Assembly (NCBI GenBank): GCA_039720395.1
Contig: CM077827.1
Location: forward strand, 14,919,615 to 14,983,614
From: Liquidambar formosana
Taxonomy: Eukaryota > Streptophyta > Magnoliopsida > Saxifragales > Altingiaceae
DNA length: 64,000 nt
Reading direction: 5' to 3'
Positions within the stretch are counted from its first letter, which is position 1. Each line of letters begins with the position of its first letter. This document shows positions 35,734-46,124 of this stretch, piece after piece. Made by a program: the position numbers and the translations under genes. The notes under the pieces are model-generated. The model was given only the letters and a program-made list of their open reading frames with translations, was not told where the DNA came from and made no database searches.

Positions 35734-36153
35734 ATGAAGGCCTACCCTGATAGACGTAGACTCCAAAACAAGAGGTCCACCAGTAACAATGATCACCTTC
35801 AACATGCTGCGAGTGCTTTTCCACAGCATCTAATTAGCAAGCGAGCCAGCACCAAAACAACCACCACCACCACCACCACCTCTTCCTCTTGTACCCAACC
35901 GACAACAAATTCTCAGGTGCTGCTGCGGCCGGTAACGACTGTACATGTGCCTCAATGGACCAACAAAAAGAGAAGAACTAGAACAAAGAAAAGCAATGGA
36001 CAGTTGATTCCTCCTTCATTGGTCGACGATGATTACAGTACTGATTGGATTCCAGATTTTGTGATTCCAGGACCCATTCCAAGTCTTGATGATCTCATCC
36101 TGGATGAGGCTCTTTTCATCAATTTCTTCAAAAATACACTGGAACAAGATTGA
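35734..36153 (+). CDS. small single-exon protein of unknown function (139 aa)
   Basis: I do not recognise a family. The protein is basic in its first two thirds: YPDRRRLQNKR near the start, KKRRTRTKK near residues 80-88, and a Thr/Ser-rich tract with TTTTTTTT near residue 45. The C-terminus is acidic and hydrophobic (WIPDFVIPGPIPSLDDLILD, then INFF), which looks like a conserved motif. The basic cluster could act in nuclear targeting and the acidic tail as an interaction or activation segment; this is inference only. No signal peptide or membrane segment. Support for a real gene: a long frame with balanced composition in AT-rich surroundings, a TATA box upstream, and a T-rich, UTR-like sequence right after the TGA. 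No introns needed. Confidence 0.7.
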   Translation: MKAYPDRRRLQNKRSTSNNDHLQHAASAFPQHLISKRASTKTTTTTTTTSSSCTQPTTNSQVLLRPVTTVHVPQWTNKKRRTRTKKSNGQLIPPSLVDDDYSTDWIPDFVIPGPIPSLDDLILDEALFINFFKNTLEQD

Positions 36154-37029
36154 CGATCTTTTTTTCATATGATAATTTTTTTCCTTTTTTTTTTGTGGAT
36201 GATGTAATTTTTTATATGATTACTTTTTGTTTGTGCTTTCGCAATTTTTGTGTAGCACACAAAAGAATGATAAATTGAATTTGATGGTCCAAAGAAAAGG
36301 GCAATTTTGAAATTTAAATTTGATTAGTATCTTTTTTATTCGGAAGCATTTTATAAGAGTTCATCACTTGTCAAATTGTGAATGGGACAATCCTTAGCAT
36401 GTTAGTTCCGTGGTATTCTCTTTACTTGTTAAGTGAACGATTTCATATTCAAACTTATGAAAAACATTAATACCCCATTTATTAATATTAACAGTTAAGG
36501 TCATAAATTGATTTTATCTATTATCAAACAAAAAAAAACCAAGAAAGTCAAGATGACGTGGCACTGAGCAAATACAATGTCATATTACTACTCCATATAA
36601 TTAAAAAAAAAAACCTAGTCCCCTGGGTACCCTTATTTCCTATTGGAGCACTGTGTTTGAAATGGAAAGGAGTTAAATGGACCAATGTCTCACCTCCTTA
36701 ACGTCTAAACTCTAAATGGAAATTGTATAAAATTTTAATTTTTTCTTATAAAAAAAATAATAAAAATGGCCTTTTAATAAAAGAAATCAATTAATTAAAA
36801 GCTTCAAATAAGGAAGGACTCTAACCCTAATAGCTGGTCGCCAAATTAAATGACTATGTAGCCTAACTCCATCCATTTCCTTTTTCCATTCAATTATCGT
36901 GAAGTTTTTTCTGTGCAATTATTTTTCAAATAATTATCTCTTGTGGAAGCTTCTATTCCTACTAATGCAGAGCTCTTCAAGGTTTGGCAAGTGATTGGAA
37001 GCCTTTAAGTTTGACGAAAAAGACAAATT
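36154..37029. other. 3' flank and intergenic up to the Copia element
   Basis: T-rich 3' UTR-like sequence just after the stop, then AT-rich sequence with no gene seen. It ends at the target duplication of the Copia element. Confidence 0.5.
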
Positions 37030-37330
37030 TGTTATGAGTATTAAAGATTGAGTGGACAATTGAGTGGATGTCCAAACCTCCTCCACTTTGTGATAATGGG
37101 AACACCACTTCATAAGTGGGTTAGGTAATCCCATCATGTGGACCTAATTCAAACAAAGATAAAAGGGGAAGGGGAGAAAGAAGAGTGATGTATATTTTTG
37201 GAGAGAATGAAGAAATGTATATTTTTGGAGAGAATGAAGAAATGTGTACTTGGAGAGAAAGAAGAGAAAGAAGATGAATGAGAAATTTTATTCTCCTCAT
37301 AAATTGTTCTAAATTCTTGGTTTGACAACA
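37030..37330 (+). repeat. Copia 5' LTR
   Basis: 301 bp, TG...CA ends. It contains an internal 26-28-bp direct repeat (TGTATATTTTTGGAGAGAAT) and differs from the 3' LTR at three positions by eye. Confidence 0.95.
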
Positions 37331-37343
37331 CGTTATCAGCACG
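37331..37343 (+). promoter_or_regulatory. Copia primer-binding site region
   Basis: CGTTATCAGCACG directly follows the 5' LTR. This TTATCAGCACG form is frequent after plant Copia LTRs and is taken as a methionine-tRNA-type primer site. Confidence 0.6.
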
Positions 37344-37524
37344 AATTGCTCAAGGAATTTGGGAGCAATATCATACTACCACCATCTTCTTTCTTAACCA
37401 ATTTGGTTGTGGTAAGTTGGTAAGTTGATACGTTTTAAACCAATTTGATTGTGGTAAGTTGGTATGCTTTTAACCAATTTGGTTGTGGATTGGTTTTTAC
37501 TCTAAATTATATACTTGAATGGAT

Positions 37525-37960
37525 GAATCCATCTTCTCTTCCTGAAGCAAGAGAAGATTTAAAAATAAAACTTGAAGTTTTAGAAATAAATAAAAGGAGT
37601 GATGATTCATTTTCTCTTCTTGAAGTAAGAGAAAGATTTGAAAACTTGAAGTTTTTTATATGAAAAGTTATTATTTACATGTTATCTTCATGAAGGAAGA
37701 AACAAATTTCAATCTCCAAAATTTTCTATAAGAAAAGTTGTTGTTCATATATTCTCTTCCTGAAGTAAGAGAAGATTTAAAATAAAACCTGAAGTTTTAT
37801 AATTAAAAAGGAAAAAGGGTAACAATTCATCTTCTCTTCCTGAAGTAAGAGAAAGATCTGAAAACCAGAAGTTTTCTATAAAAAATAAAAAAAAAAAGGT
37901 TATTATACATCTGTTCTCTTCCTGAAGCAAGAGACAAATTTCAAAACCTGAAGTTTTAGA
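37525..37960 (+). repeat. six degenerate repeats in the Copia leader
   Basis: A TTCTCTTCCTGAAGYAAGAG core recurs near 37532, 37611, 37682, 37750, 37830 and 37913. Each is followed by GAAAGATTTGAAAACTTGAAG-like sequence and an A/T-rich spacer. Spacing is about 65-85 bp. Each core is partly palindromic and could form a small stem. Confidence 0.7.
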
Positions 37961-38257
37961 AATAATGAATAAAGTCTCAATTTAATTGAATAAAGTGATG
38001 GTCAATGATGACCAAATTAAATTGAGTAATATATTTCTCTATTATGTGTTATGCAACTTCTTTAGATGCTTGTAAAATTTTGGTGAAAATTCGTGGGTGC
38101 ACCTTAACTTTTGCTTTAGTTAGCATAGAAGAACACACAAAAATCTGCTCTTGTTTTACTACGAATTGACTGTCAACGTCACCTCTGTTGTCAGTCAACT
38201 TCTCTCAGATTTACTGGTAACTTCACTGTGTCAGCTTAAAGTATGTCATTTTATGAT

Positions 38258-38640
38258 AAAAACCACCAGAAGTGAAATAATGGAATACCAAACCACCAGA
38301 AGTGGATTAATGACATATCAAACCATTAAAAGTGGAGCAATGAAATACTAAACCACTAGAAGTGGAATACTAAACCACTAGAAGTGGAGTAATAAAATAC
38401 CAAACCACTAGAAGTGGATTAATGAAATACTAAACCACTAGAAGTGGAGCAATGAAATATCAAACCACCAGAAGTGGAATGAATATATTTGGTGTGGAAA
38501 AATAAAATACCAAACCACTAGAAGTGGATTAATGAAATACCAAACCACTAGAAGTGGAGCAATAAAATATCAAACCACCAGAAGTGGAATGAATATATTT
38601 GGTGTGAAAAAATAAAATACCAAACCACTAGAAGTGGAAT
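38258..38640 (+). repeat. AAACCACYAGAAGTGG tandem repeat array
   Basis: About a dozen copies of AAACCACTAGAAGTGGATTA or close variants. Each is followed by ATGAAATACC-like sequence at roughly 28-30-bp spacing, with one longer unit (containing GAATATATTTGGTGTG) that occurs twice. It is tandem DNA within the retroelement. The spacers are conserved, so it is not a CRISPR array. Confidence 0.85.
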
Positions 38641-39157
38641 GACATTGAAGAAATAAGCATCGGTTTATAGAATAAACCTACGAGATAAGTGTTTTAAGTA
38701 AATACATGGTTGAGGTTTTGTGTGTTATACTGTGTTGACAGCACGAACCCATTTTACCATTTAATTCATAACTTTAGTTCTAGTTATGATTTTGAGATGA
38801 AACGAATTGGATTTTGTCACTGACTTATTGGGCTAACATCCTACCAATTTTCGTGTCATTAAGTGACCATTTGATATTTTTTTGCGTAATTATTTCGTGG
38901 TACACCTGAATCTGGGATTTCTGCTAGACAGCACTAACTCAATATTGAAAAATATTTTTGAATGGGTTTTGCTAGGTATTTCTCTACCAAATTTTGAGGT
39001 TACAAAGTACATTTGATATACTTTTAAGTGATATAAACCCCAAAGCCCATTTCTTTTTGGATTGAACATATAAAAATTCATTTATACGCATCACAAATTG
39101 TTTTCACTAAAATTTCAGATTTGGTCATTGTACTTGGAGCAGATTACAGATTTTTTT

Positions 39158-39225
39158 TTGCTACTTATTAGTAGCATTTTGAGAACTAGAGAGACCAACT
39201 GGAGATTGTCTCTGCAGCCCATTAA
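39158..39225 (-). pseudogene. decayed duplicate of the antisense ORF 3' end
   Basis: GCTACTTATTAGTAGCATTT, followed by diverged sequence, parallels 39763-39826, the end of the intact antisense ORF. On the minus strand it still reads LQRQSP, then SSSQNATNK and a stop. About 600 bp separate the two, with a T/A-rich block and an A-rich tract of about 100 bp (39671-39757) between them. Confidence 0.6.
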
Positions 39226-39693
39226 GAATACGCCCCCTGTTGTAATAAAAAAAAAAAAAATAGGACTTTTCTATAAATATCATGGCTATTCCTCCCTAAA
39301 ACCCTCATCTCTGCAATGATGAATGGGTTTTTCACTTTCATGCTCCCATGGTACCTAGTTGTCATTCCACTCATCTTCTGGATATTGGACTATTGTGTAC
39401 ATGAGGAGATTCCAATTATGCCAGTGGTCCCATTTCTGGTGTTTCTTGAAATTTTGCCATGTTATTTGTTGCTAGTGTACGTTTTGTATTTTCGATAATT
39501 ATTATTTTTATTTTATTTTGATTCGTCTGTTTAGAAGTTGTGCTAAATATTCCTAGTGTGTTATCTATTTATGAATAGTATTTTGTTGTGTTCATTCATT
39601 TTGTGTGCTATTTTATCTGTTTGTTCTTTGAGTTTAGCAAATAAAACCATCTTCATTCTAGTAGCAGTAACAAAAAAAAAAAAACAAAAAAAA

Positions 39694-39735
<42 letters not shown>

Positions 39736-39763
39736 AACAAAAAAAAAAAGAAAAAAGTAAGAG

Positions 39764-40372
39764 CTACTCAATAGTAGCATTTTGGGTAGAACTAGAAGAA
39801 TCAGTTGGGGGTTGCCTTTGTGGGCCTTGGGTAGAACTGGAGGAATCAGCTGGAGGTTGCCTCTGTGGGCTGCCCGGAACCCTTTCTTGATCAATGATTT
39901 GATCAGTGAGCCTCTCCAGTGCCTCGACCCTTGGTGTGAGTCTGTTAGAATAAGAGTCCACCATTCTTTGTAACTCTCTATTCTCCGCTCTCAAAGCCCT
40001 CATCCTTCGATAGGCTCCGTCGAGCAACCCCTGGAGACGAGTGACCTGGTCACTTAGACTTTGCATGTGCACATTTCTGGTATGCAAACGCCGAGCCATG
40101 TTAGCCGTAAATGTTGTGGCCTGAGCGCTGAGAGCCATGGAGTCTCTTATTATGTCCAGGTCGGACCGTCCAACCAGTATTCTCTCATCACGAGGAGTGA
40201 TGAGTCCCTCCACTACTGCCGTTGCGTTCGCAAGATTGTAAATTACAGAATCCTCAACTGTAAAGGGTTGGTTGTGAACATTTAGGAACCTTGGGTGCCA
40301 GACCTCTGGTTGTGTTGCTGGTGTTGTGTTTAAGTCAGGACGATTTTGTGGGGCAGAGGAGGAAGAGGCCAT
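39764..40372 (-). CDS. antisense ORF inside the Copia element: 202-aa coiled-coil protein
   Basis: Intact frame on the strand opposite to the retroelement, starting MASSSSAPQNRPDLN and ending NATIE before a TAG. An N-terminal domain (about 24-90) carries WHPRFLNVHNQPFTVEDSVI and GLITPRDERILVGRSDLD. A heptad-rich coiled-coil follows (about residues 90-160, through LSDQVTRLQGLL, RALRAENRELQRMV and VEALERLTDQI). The tail has two copies of a 15-residue PQRQPP-x-DSSSSTQ unit. The translation context GAACTCATGGCC is good. It is not gag, protease, RT or integrase. From memory, similar hypothetical proteins occur widely in plant genomes and may be a retroelement-borne extra ORF; function unknown. Its composition is more balanced than the surrounding AT-rich leader. 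Confidence 0.7.
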   Translation of the reverse strand: MASSSSAPQNRPDLNTTPATQPEVWHPRFLNVHNQPFTVEDSVIYNLANATAVVEGLITPRDERILVGRSDLDIIRDSMALSAQATTFTANMARRLHTRNVHMQSLSDQVTRLQGLLDGAYRRMRALRAENRELQRMVDSYSNRLTPRVEALERLTDQIIDQERVPGSPQRQPPADSSSSTQGPQRQPPTDSSSSTQNATIE

Positions 40373-40929
40373 GAGTTCGTAAGAGAGGATTTAGAAGAAG
40401 AGAGTTTTCTCTGAGGGTTGAATAGTTGGGGAAGAGTGTTTAAGCACCTATAATCAAACTCTGGTTTTTAAAGAAAAACCGCCCTCACTCAAGTCAAGAA
40501 CAGATCGCAAAACCAATGCATTGTTGGGAATCCAATGCTATTAAGGATTAATTAATCCTCTCGAGATCTGCAACCGTCTGCCAATAATGTTGCCTTTTGA
40601 TAAAATACTGCTGCTTTTAATCACATCTCGATACTGTAGTCCCCTCATCATGCTAATTGTGTCGGTTAGCAGATAAGGGTCTTGGGCTAATGGGTTAGGC
40701 GTGCCATGGCTTGGACATACCAGGTACTGGGCACTAGTGTGGGTTTGTTTGGATAGGCCCGACAAGTGTTATTAGGCAGAAAGTATACCAGCCCATTGTT
40801 CTCACACCAACAAGAACAGGAAACCCAAATGGTTTGAGCCCAGAAAAATATAATGTGAAATAAATGGTAATATCACAGTAAGGTAAGAATTCACACCCCC
40901 AAACTAACAAAGTGATGTTTTTACAGCAA

Positions 40930-41345
40930 GATTTGCAGATTGTCATTTTGATGAAACACAGTTCCCGTCGTTAGGAGGAGGAAATCCACTGATAGAAGAA
41001 CGACGTGAACTTTCTTGGAATGTACCATCTTTGTCCCATCTTGATCTACGTACTGCTCAATGTGAAACTGAAGTACAGAGGATCACTCATCTTCAGAAGA
41101 TTGCTAATCAAATGCCTGATGCATTTACAGACGCAGCAAAAATAACTAAGTCTTATATACCGGCTGCAAACACACCAGCAAAGATCAATGTACCAATTGG
41201 TAAGTCTACTATTATTGCAGCAAATGAATTATCTACTACACGCCTGAAGCGTGGTAGACCCTTGGGTTCAAAAGATTTAGTTCCCCGGAAGAGGAAAATA
41301 AAAGGGCAACAAAATATAGAAAATAGTACTCCGGAAGAGGCTATT
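40930..41345 (+). pseudogene. Copia integrase C-terminal / linker region, first copy
   Basis: The frame starting near 40932 reads DCHFDETQFPSLGGGNPL, then SHLDLRTAQCETEVQRI, then TTRLKRGRPLGSKD, the conserved linker between Copia integrase and reverse transcriptase. It terminates at a TAA at 41349-41351. The integrase catalytic core upstream is absent; sequence 5' of about 40930 is unrelated. Confidence 0.8.
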
Positions 41346-41871
41346 GAATAAGAAATAAATATTCCCACAAATTCTGATTTAATAACTTCTGAGGAGGAAA
41401 ATGTCCCTGAAGAGACAGAAAACAATAAAGAGGCATATGTACATGGAAATGAAGAAATTTCCATAAACTATACATGTACAAAAGAATTGTGGGATTGCTC
41501 AGAAGTGGTTATTAATGAATCATCTATTGGTACACCAGTAAAGATCAATGTACCAAATTGGTAAGTCTACTATTATTGCAGCAAATGAATCATCTACTAC
41601 ACGCCTGAAGCGTGGTAGACCCTTGAGTTCAAAAAATTTAGTTCCCGGAAGAGGAAAATAAAAGGGCAACAAAATATAGAAAATAGTACTCCGGAAGAGG
41701 TTATTGAATAACAAATAAATATTCCCACAAATTCTGATTTAATAACTCCTGAAGAGGAAAATGTCCCTGAAGAGACAGAAAACAATAAAGAGGCATATGT
41801 ACATGGAAATGAAGAAATTTTCATAAACTATACATGTACAAAAGAATTGTGGGATCGCTCAGAAGTGGTTA
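41172..41871 (+). repeat. 360-bp tandem duplication in the Copia linker
   Basis: 41172-41531 and 41532-about 41871 are direct copies over 95 percent alike by eye (ACACCAG, then GATCAATGTACCAA, then CTGAAGCGTGGTAGACCCTT, then GAAGAGACAGAAAACAATAA). The 360-bp offset is a multiple of three. The second copy has single-base indels (an extra A in CCAAATTGG, one C fewer in TTCCCGG) that break the frame. Confidence 0.9.
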
Positions 41872-42053
41872 TGTATTTTCTTTCGCAGTAGCTACTGAAA
41901 TTTCGAAAGATGATAATGATCTCGAACCACGCACTGTAGACGAATGTCACAGTAGACCTGATTGGTTAAAGTGGTAAGAAGCAATCCAAGCAGAATTGGA
42001 TTCGCTAGAAAAAACGTAAAGTATTTGGACCTGTAGTCCTAACACCCAATGAT

Positions 42054-43549
42054 GTGAAACCCGTGGGTTACAAATGGGTGTTTGTAAGAAAGCGTAATGA
42101 TAAAAATGAGATCGTCAGATATAAAGCTCATTTAATAGCACAAGGTTTCCTGCAGAGACCTGTGATTGATTATGAAGAAACATATTCACCTGTAATGGAT
42201 GCCATTACATTTCGATATTTAATTAGTCTGTCAGTCTCAGAAGGACTTGACATGCGTCTTATGGACGTAGTTACTGCATATTTATATGGAAAGTTAGATG
42301 CAGATATATATATGAAAATCCCTGAAGGATTCAAATTGCCTGAAGCAAATACATCACAACCACGAAATATGTACTCAATTAAAATGAGACGATCCTTGTA
42401 TGGATTAAAACAATCTGGAAGAATGTGGTATAATCATCTCAGTGAGTACTTAGTTAAAGAAGGATATATTAATAATCCTATATGCCCTTGTGTATTTATA
42501 AAGAAATCAAAATCTAGATTCGCTATCATTGCAGTCTATGTTGATGATATAAATTTAATTGGGACTCCTGAAGAGCTCATGAAAGCTGCTGAATATTTGA
42601 AAAAGGAACTTGAGATGAAAGATTTAGGGAAAAAAAAAAATATTGTCTCGGCCTGCAGATCGAGCATAAATCAAATGGAATTCTTATCCATCAATCAGCT
42701 TATACCGAAAAGGTATTGAAACGTTTTAATATGGATAAAGCGCATCCACTAAGTTCTCCCATGGTGGTTCGATCTCTTGATATTAAGAAAGATCCATTTC
42801 GTCCCAAAGAAGATAATGAAATGCTACTTGGTCCTGAAGTACCATATCTTAGTGCAATAGGTGCTTTGTTATATTTAGCACAATGCACTAGGCCTGATAT
42901 AGCATTTTCAGTCAACTTATTAGCAAGATTCAGTTCTGCTCCAACTCGACAACACTGGAATGGTATTAAACATATTTTACGCTACCTTCGTGGAACTACA
43001 GATATGGGTTTGTTTTACTCAAAGGAATTAGCCCATGGTCCTTGTTTAGAAGGATATGCAGATTCTGGATACCTTTATGATCCTCACAAAGCTCGCTCAC
43101 AAACAGGGTATGTATTTACATGTGGCAATACAGCGATCTCTTGGCGATCTACAAAGCAGACTTTAATTGCTACATCTTCTAATCATTCTGAGATACTTGC
43201 ACTCCATGAAGCAAGTCGTGAATGTGTATGGTTAAGATCTGTAGTCCATCACATTCGAGACACATGTGGGTTACCTTTGATTAAAGGTATGCCAACAACA
43301 ATTTATGAAGATAATGCTGCATGTATTGTACAAATTCAAGGAGGGTACATCAAAGGTGATAGAACCAAACACATTTCACCAAAGTTCTTCTACACTCATG
43401 AACTCCAGCAGAGGCATGAAATTGATGTGAAGCAAATACGTTCCACTAATAATCTTGCGGATTTATTCACCAAGGCCTCACCATCGTCAACATTCAAGAA
43501 ATTGGTATATGGCATTGGAATGCGTCGGGTTTGCGATCAGTTAAGTTGA
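42054..43549 (+). pseudogene. Copia reverse transcriptase and RNase H, one frameshift
   Basis: The RT opens KPVGYKWVFVRKRN, with AYLYGKLDADIYMKIPEGF, RRSLYGLKQSGRMWYNHL and the catalytic YVDD in AVYVDDINLIG. RNase H follows with YADS (EGYADSGY), SHSEI-like SNHSEILAL and YEDNAAC, ending before TGA at 43549. The frame shifts inside a run of eleven A's at 42630-42640, just after KDLGKK. This is the only lesion seen in the RT-RNase H part; the catalytic motifs on both sides are intact. Confidence 0.9.
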
Positions 43550-43808
43550 TACTTATCTTCTTATCAGGGGGAGTATTCATTTTTGGACATATGCACGCTG
43601 TACTCTTTTTCCTTCGCCTAGGTTTTGTCCCATGGGGGTTTTCCTGGCAAGGTTTTAATGAGGCAGTTTCTTTAGTGCGTCCAACACCACTCTAAGATTT
43701 ACAAAAATGTTGTACTCTTTTTCCTTCACTAGTTTTTTCCCACTGGGTTTTTCTAGTAAGGTTTTAACGAGGCATATTATCTTAGTGTGGTGGACATCCA
43801 AGGGGGAG

Positions 43809-44109
43809 TGTTATGAATATTAAAGATTGAGTGGACAATTGAGTGGATGTCCACACCTCCTCCACTTTGTGATAATGGGAACACCACTTCATAAGTGGGT
43901 TAGGTAATCCCATCATGTGGACCTAATTCAAACAAAGATAAAAGGGGAAGGGGAGAAAGAAGAGTGATGTATATTTTTGGAGAGAATGAAGAAATGTATA
44001 TTTTTGGAGAGAATGAAGAAATGTGTATTTGGAGAGAAAGAAGAGAAAGAAGATGAATGAGAAATTTTATTCTCCTCATAAATTGTTCTAAATTCTTGGT
44101 TTGACAACA
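43809..44109 (+). repeat. Copia 3' LTR
   Basis: 301 bp, preceded directly by the polypurine tract AAGGGGGAG (43800-43808). Almost identical to the 5' LTR. Confidence 0.95.
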
Positions 44110-45049
44110 AAATTTGCTATTATACTGACTACTGTTGCTGTCTGGAGGGGGAAGATGAGGAAAAAAAAAAACGGGGACAAATTAAAGATGACGTTGACGA
44201 CAATAGGATTAGAGCCCTTCCTTATTTGGACCTTTTAATTAACTGTTTTCTTTTACCCCAACTTTCCTTTTATTTTACCCATATACTCATTTTTCATTTC
44301 TTAGTTGACATGTGGCAAGAAAGTAGATGATGATTATCAGTCTACCTTTTTTACTTATGCTCATTCGTTGACATGTGGTAAGGTGATAGGTAGATCTTGT
44401 TTGTAGGAACTCCGTGATTGTAGGTTGATCGGGTCAACATGCTTTCTGTTATCTCCATTACTCGTTTCGTCCTACAAAGATAGATCATGTTTGACAAAAC
44501 ACGTAATTTAAAAAAGAACATTATTTTCATTAATTTGTCCTTTATTGGACTCTATTTTTTCAAAATTACCTTTTTCTATTTTTTATTGGGTTTTGTGTTA
44601 AGAGTAATTATTGAAGTAACAAAGGATAGTATAAGAAATTCAAAAAAAATTATGATTTGAATATTCAAAATGAACAAATATTTTGGGACAAAAAAGTGGC
44701 AAATATGACATATCTTTGTGGGACAGAGGGAGTATTACTAATTTGACCAAATAAATACCTATTCTTCTAGTAAAAAGTGACTTACATTTTTAATCTCTTC
44801 ATCATACAAGACCTTCAATTGATTAGTCAAAAATTGGCCACGTGTCATGTTCCCATTGGTTTTTACTAATTTACTAAAAAATGTAATTTTTTGTGCAAAC
44901 AAATATTGTTTAGAAAGAGTAGTTCTAGGGTCCAGGGATGCCTCTAGAGATTATTTGGATTACAAGGAAAAAACTATTCGACAAGAAAATAATGGGAATC
45001 CATGATAGTGCAACGCTCTCTTATCGATAAGATTTTCGAGTATATTTAT
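44110..45049. other. intergenic downstream of Copia
   Basis: AT-rich sequence with no gene seen. The sequence up to 37029 resumes here after one copy of AAATT, so this was one continuous stretch before the Copia insertion. Confidence 0.5.
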
Positions 45050-45231
45050 ATAGGGATTTGGTTTCATCAACACGTCTTGATTTTCTACTATCAGCACCAT
45101 GCATTGAGAGTTTGTACCTAATGCATAGGTGAGTTGCATCATATAACCCATACATGTATTGAGTACAATTCTCAATACATGGTACTGATATAATTTACAT
45201 CAATGCGTCATTGTAAGACTGGACCCTATGT
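45050..45231. mobile_element. small foldback MITE
   Basis: The ends TATAGGGATTTGGTTTCATC and (reverse complement) CATAGGGTCCAGTCTTAC are inverted. An inner pair CAGCACCATGCATTGAGA and CAGTACCATGTATTGAGA (reverse complement) continues the hairpin. A diverged relative is at 34613-34760. No target duplication defined. Confidence 0.6.
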
Positions 45232-46124
45232 TTGTATTCATAGATTTAGTTCATTTTATATTGAAATTATAATCTATACTTCTATTTCTTTCTTTGATTT
45301 TGTTAATATTTGAAATTAGCTCAGTTTGGGATTCCATCGCCGACATCGTCGTTGTGGTCAAGATATTTGGGGGAGAGAGTGAGAGGGATGATGGGAGCCA
45401 GTCAATTCTTAAGAATTTGGGGTTATATTCACCTATGGATGGGACTAAAAAGAGAGAAGGTTCGGGTAAATGGGGATGGGGAGTAGGACTATTTTGGTTC
45501 GAGGAAGAGAACATAATGATAATTACAGGAGCAATATAGATTTCTAAATATTTATATGACACGTGTCGATTGAAAGTGTGCCACTCTATCTCATCAGGAG
45601 GAGCTCCCGCTCCCTCCTCCTAAGTAAGTAGACAAGTATTGTCCAATGTGAAGGCCATCCTTGTGTTTACCCATTACTGGCAAAGTAACACTACAAAAAA
45701 CAGGAGGGTAAGATGGAAAAGGTATCTGTTCCTAAATGAGAACTTTTAGTCAACGTACAGTTAGTTTTTTGTAGCCAATTTTTTCATCCCTACTTAGGCT
45801 TGCTTACATGAATAGTACATTAGGAAAGTTTTTAGTCGGGAAAATATATCTGGTTCATAGATTCTAAAGAGAAAAAAACAAAGGAAGAGAAAAAAAATGA
45901 GAAGCAAAGAAAATAAAAGAAAAAGATAAAATCATATCAAACTAAAATTATTTCAATTCTTTTTCTTTTTCTTTTAATTTTCCATTGCAACCAAATAAAG
46001 AAAAATACAATTCCTTACATTTTTATTTTTTTTCCTTGATAAAATCTACAAACCAAATAGAGTCTTAAGGTTTGTTCATTACAGGGGGTTGGAGGTAATA
46101 ATTTTTGAGTTCCCAACATTTTTA
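45232..46124. other. intergenic
   Basis: No gene seen. The frames at 45251-45562 and 45294-45539 are opposite-strand overlaps without recognisable domains. Confidence 0.45.

Larger units (their letters stand above)
37030..44109 (+). mobile_element. Copia LTR retrotransposon, structurally complete, gag and integrase lacking
   Basis: The 7080-bp element has two 301-bp LTRs (37030-37330 and 43809-44109), each starting TGTTATGA and ending GACAACA. A perfect 5-bp duplication AAATT flanks it (37025-37029 and 44110-44114). The LTRs differ at only three positions by eye, so insertion is recent. A CGTTATCAGCACG primer-binding region follows the 5' LTR, and a purine-rich AAGGGGGAG abuts the 3' LTR. 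Reverse transcriptase and RNase H occupy 42054-43549. No gag, protease or integrase core is present in 37331-40930; that interval holds tandem repeats, an A-rich tract and an antisense ORF. The element cannot supply its own particle proteins. Confidence 0.93.

Noticed and set aside
38258..38640. CRISPR-like array of regularly spaced repeats
   Set aside because: The spacers are themselves conserved, the units are degenerate tandem DNA inside a plant retrotransposon leader, and there are no cas genes.
39316..39498. 60-residue hydrophobic frame after a TATAAATA at 39272-39279
   Set aside because: Very hydrophobic short frames are common in T-rich DNA, and it lies in an interval of rearranged Copia sequence. 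Kept only as an observation.
39671..39757. Poly(A) tail of a processed pseudogene or LINE
   Set aside because: No recognisable mRNA or LINE 3' end precedes it and no target duplication could be found; the tract is A-rich with interruptions.
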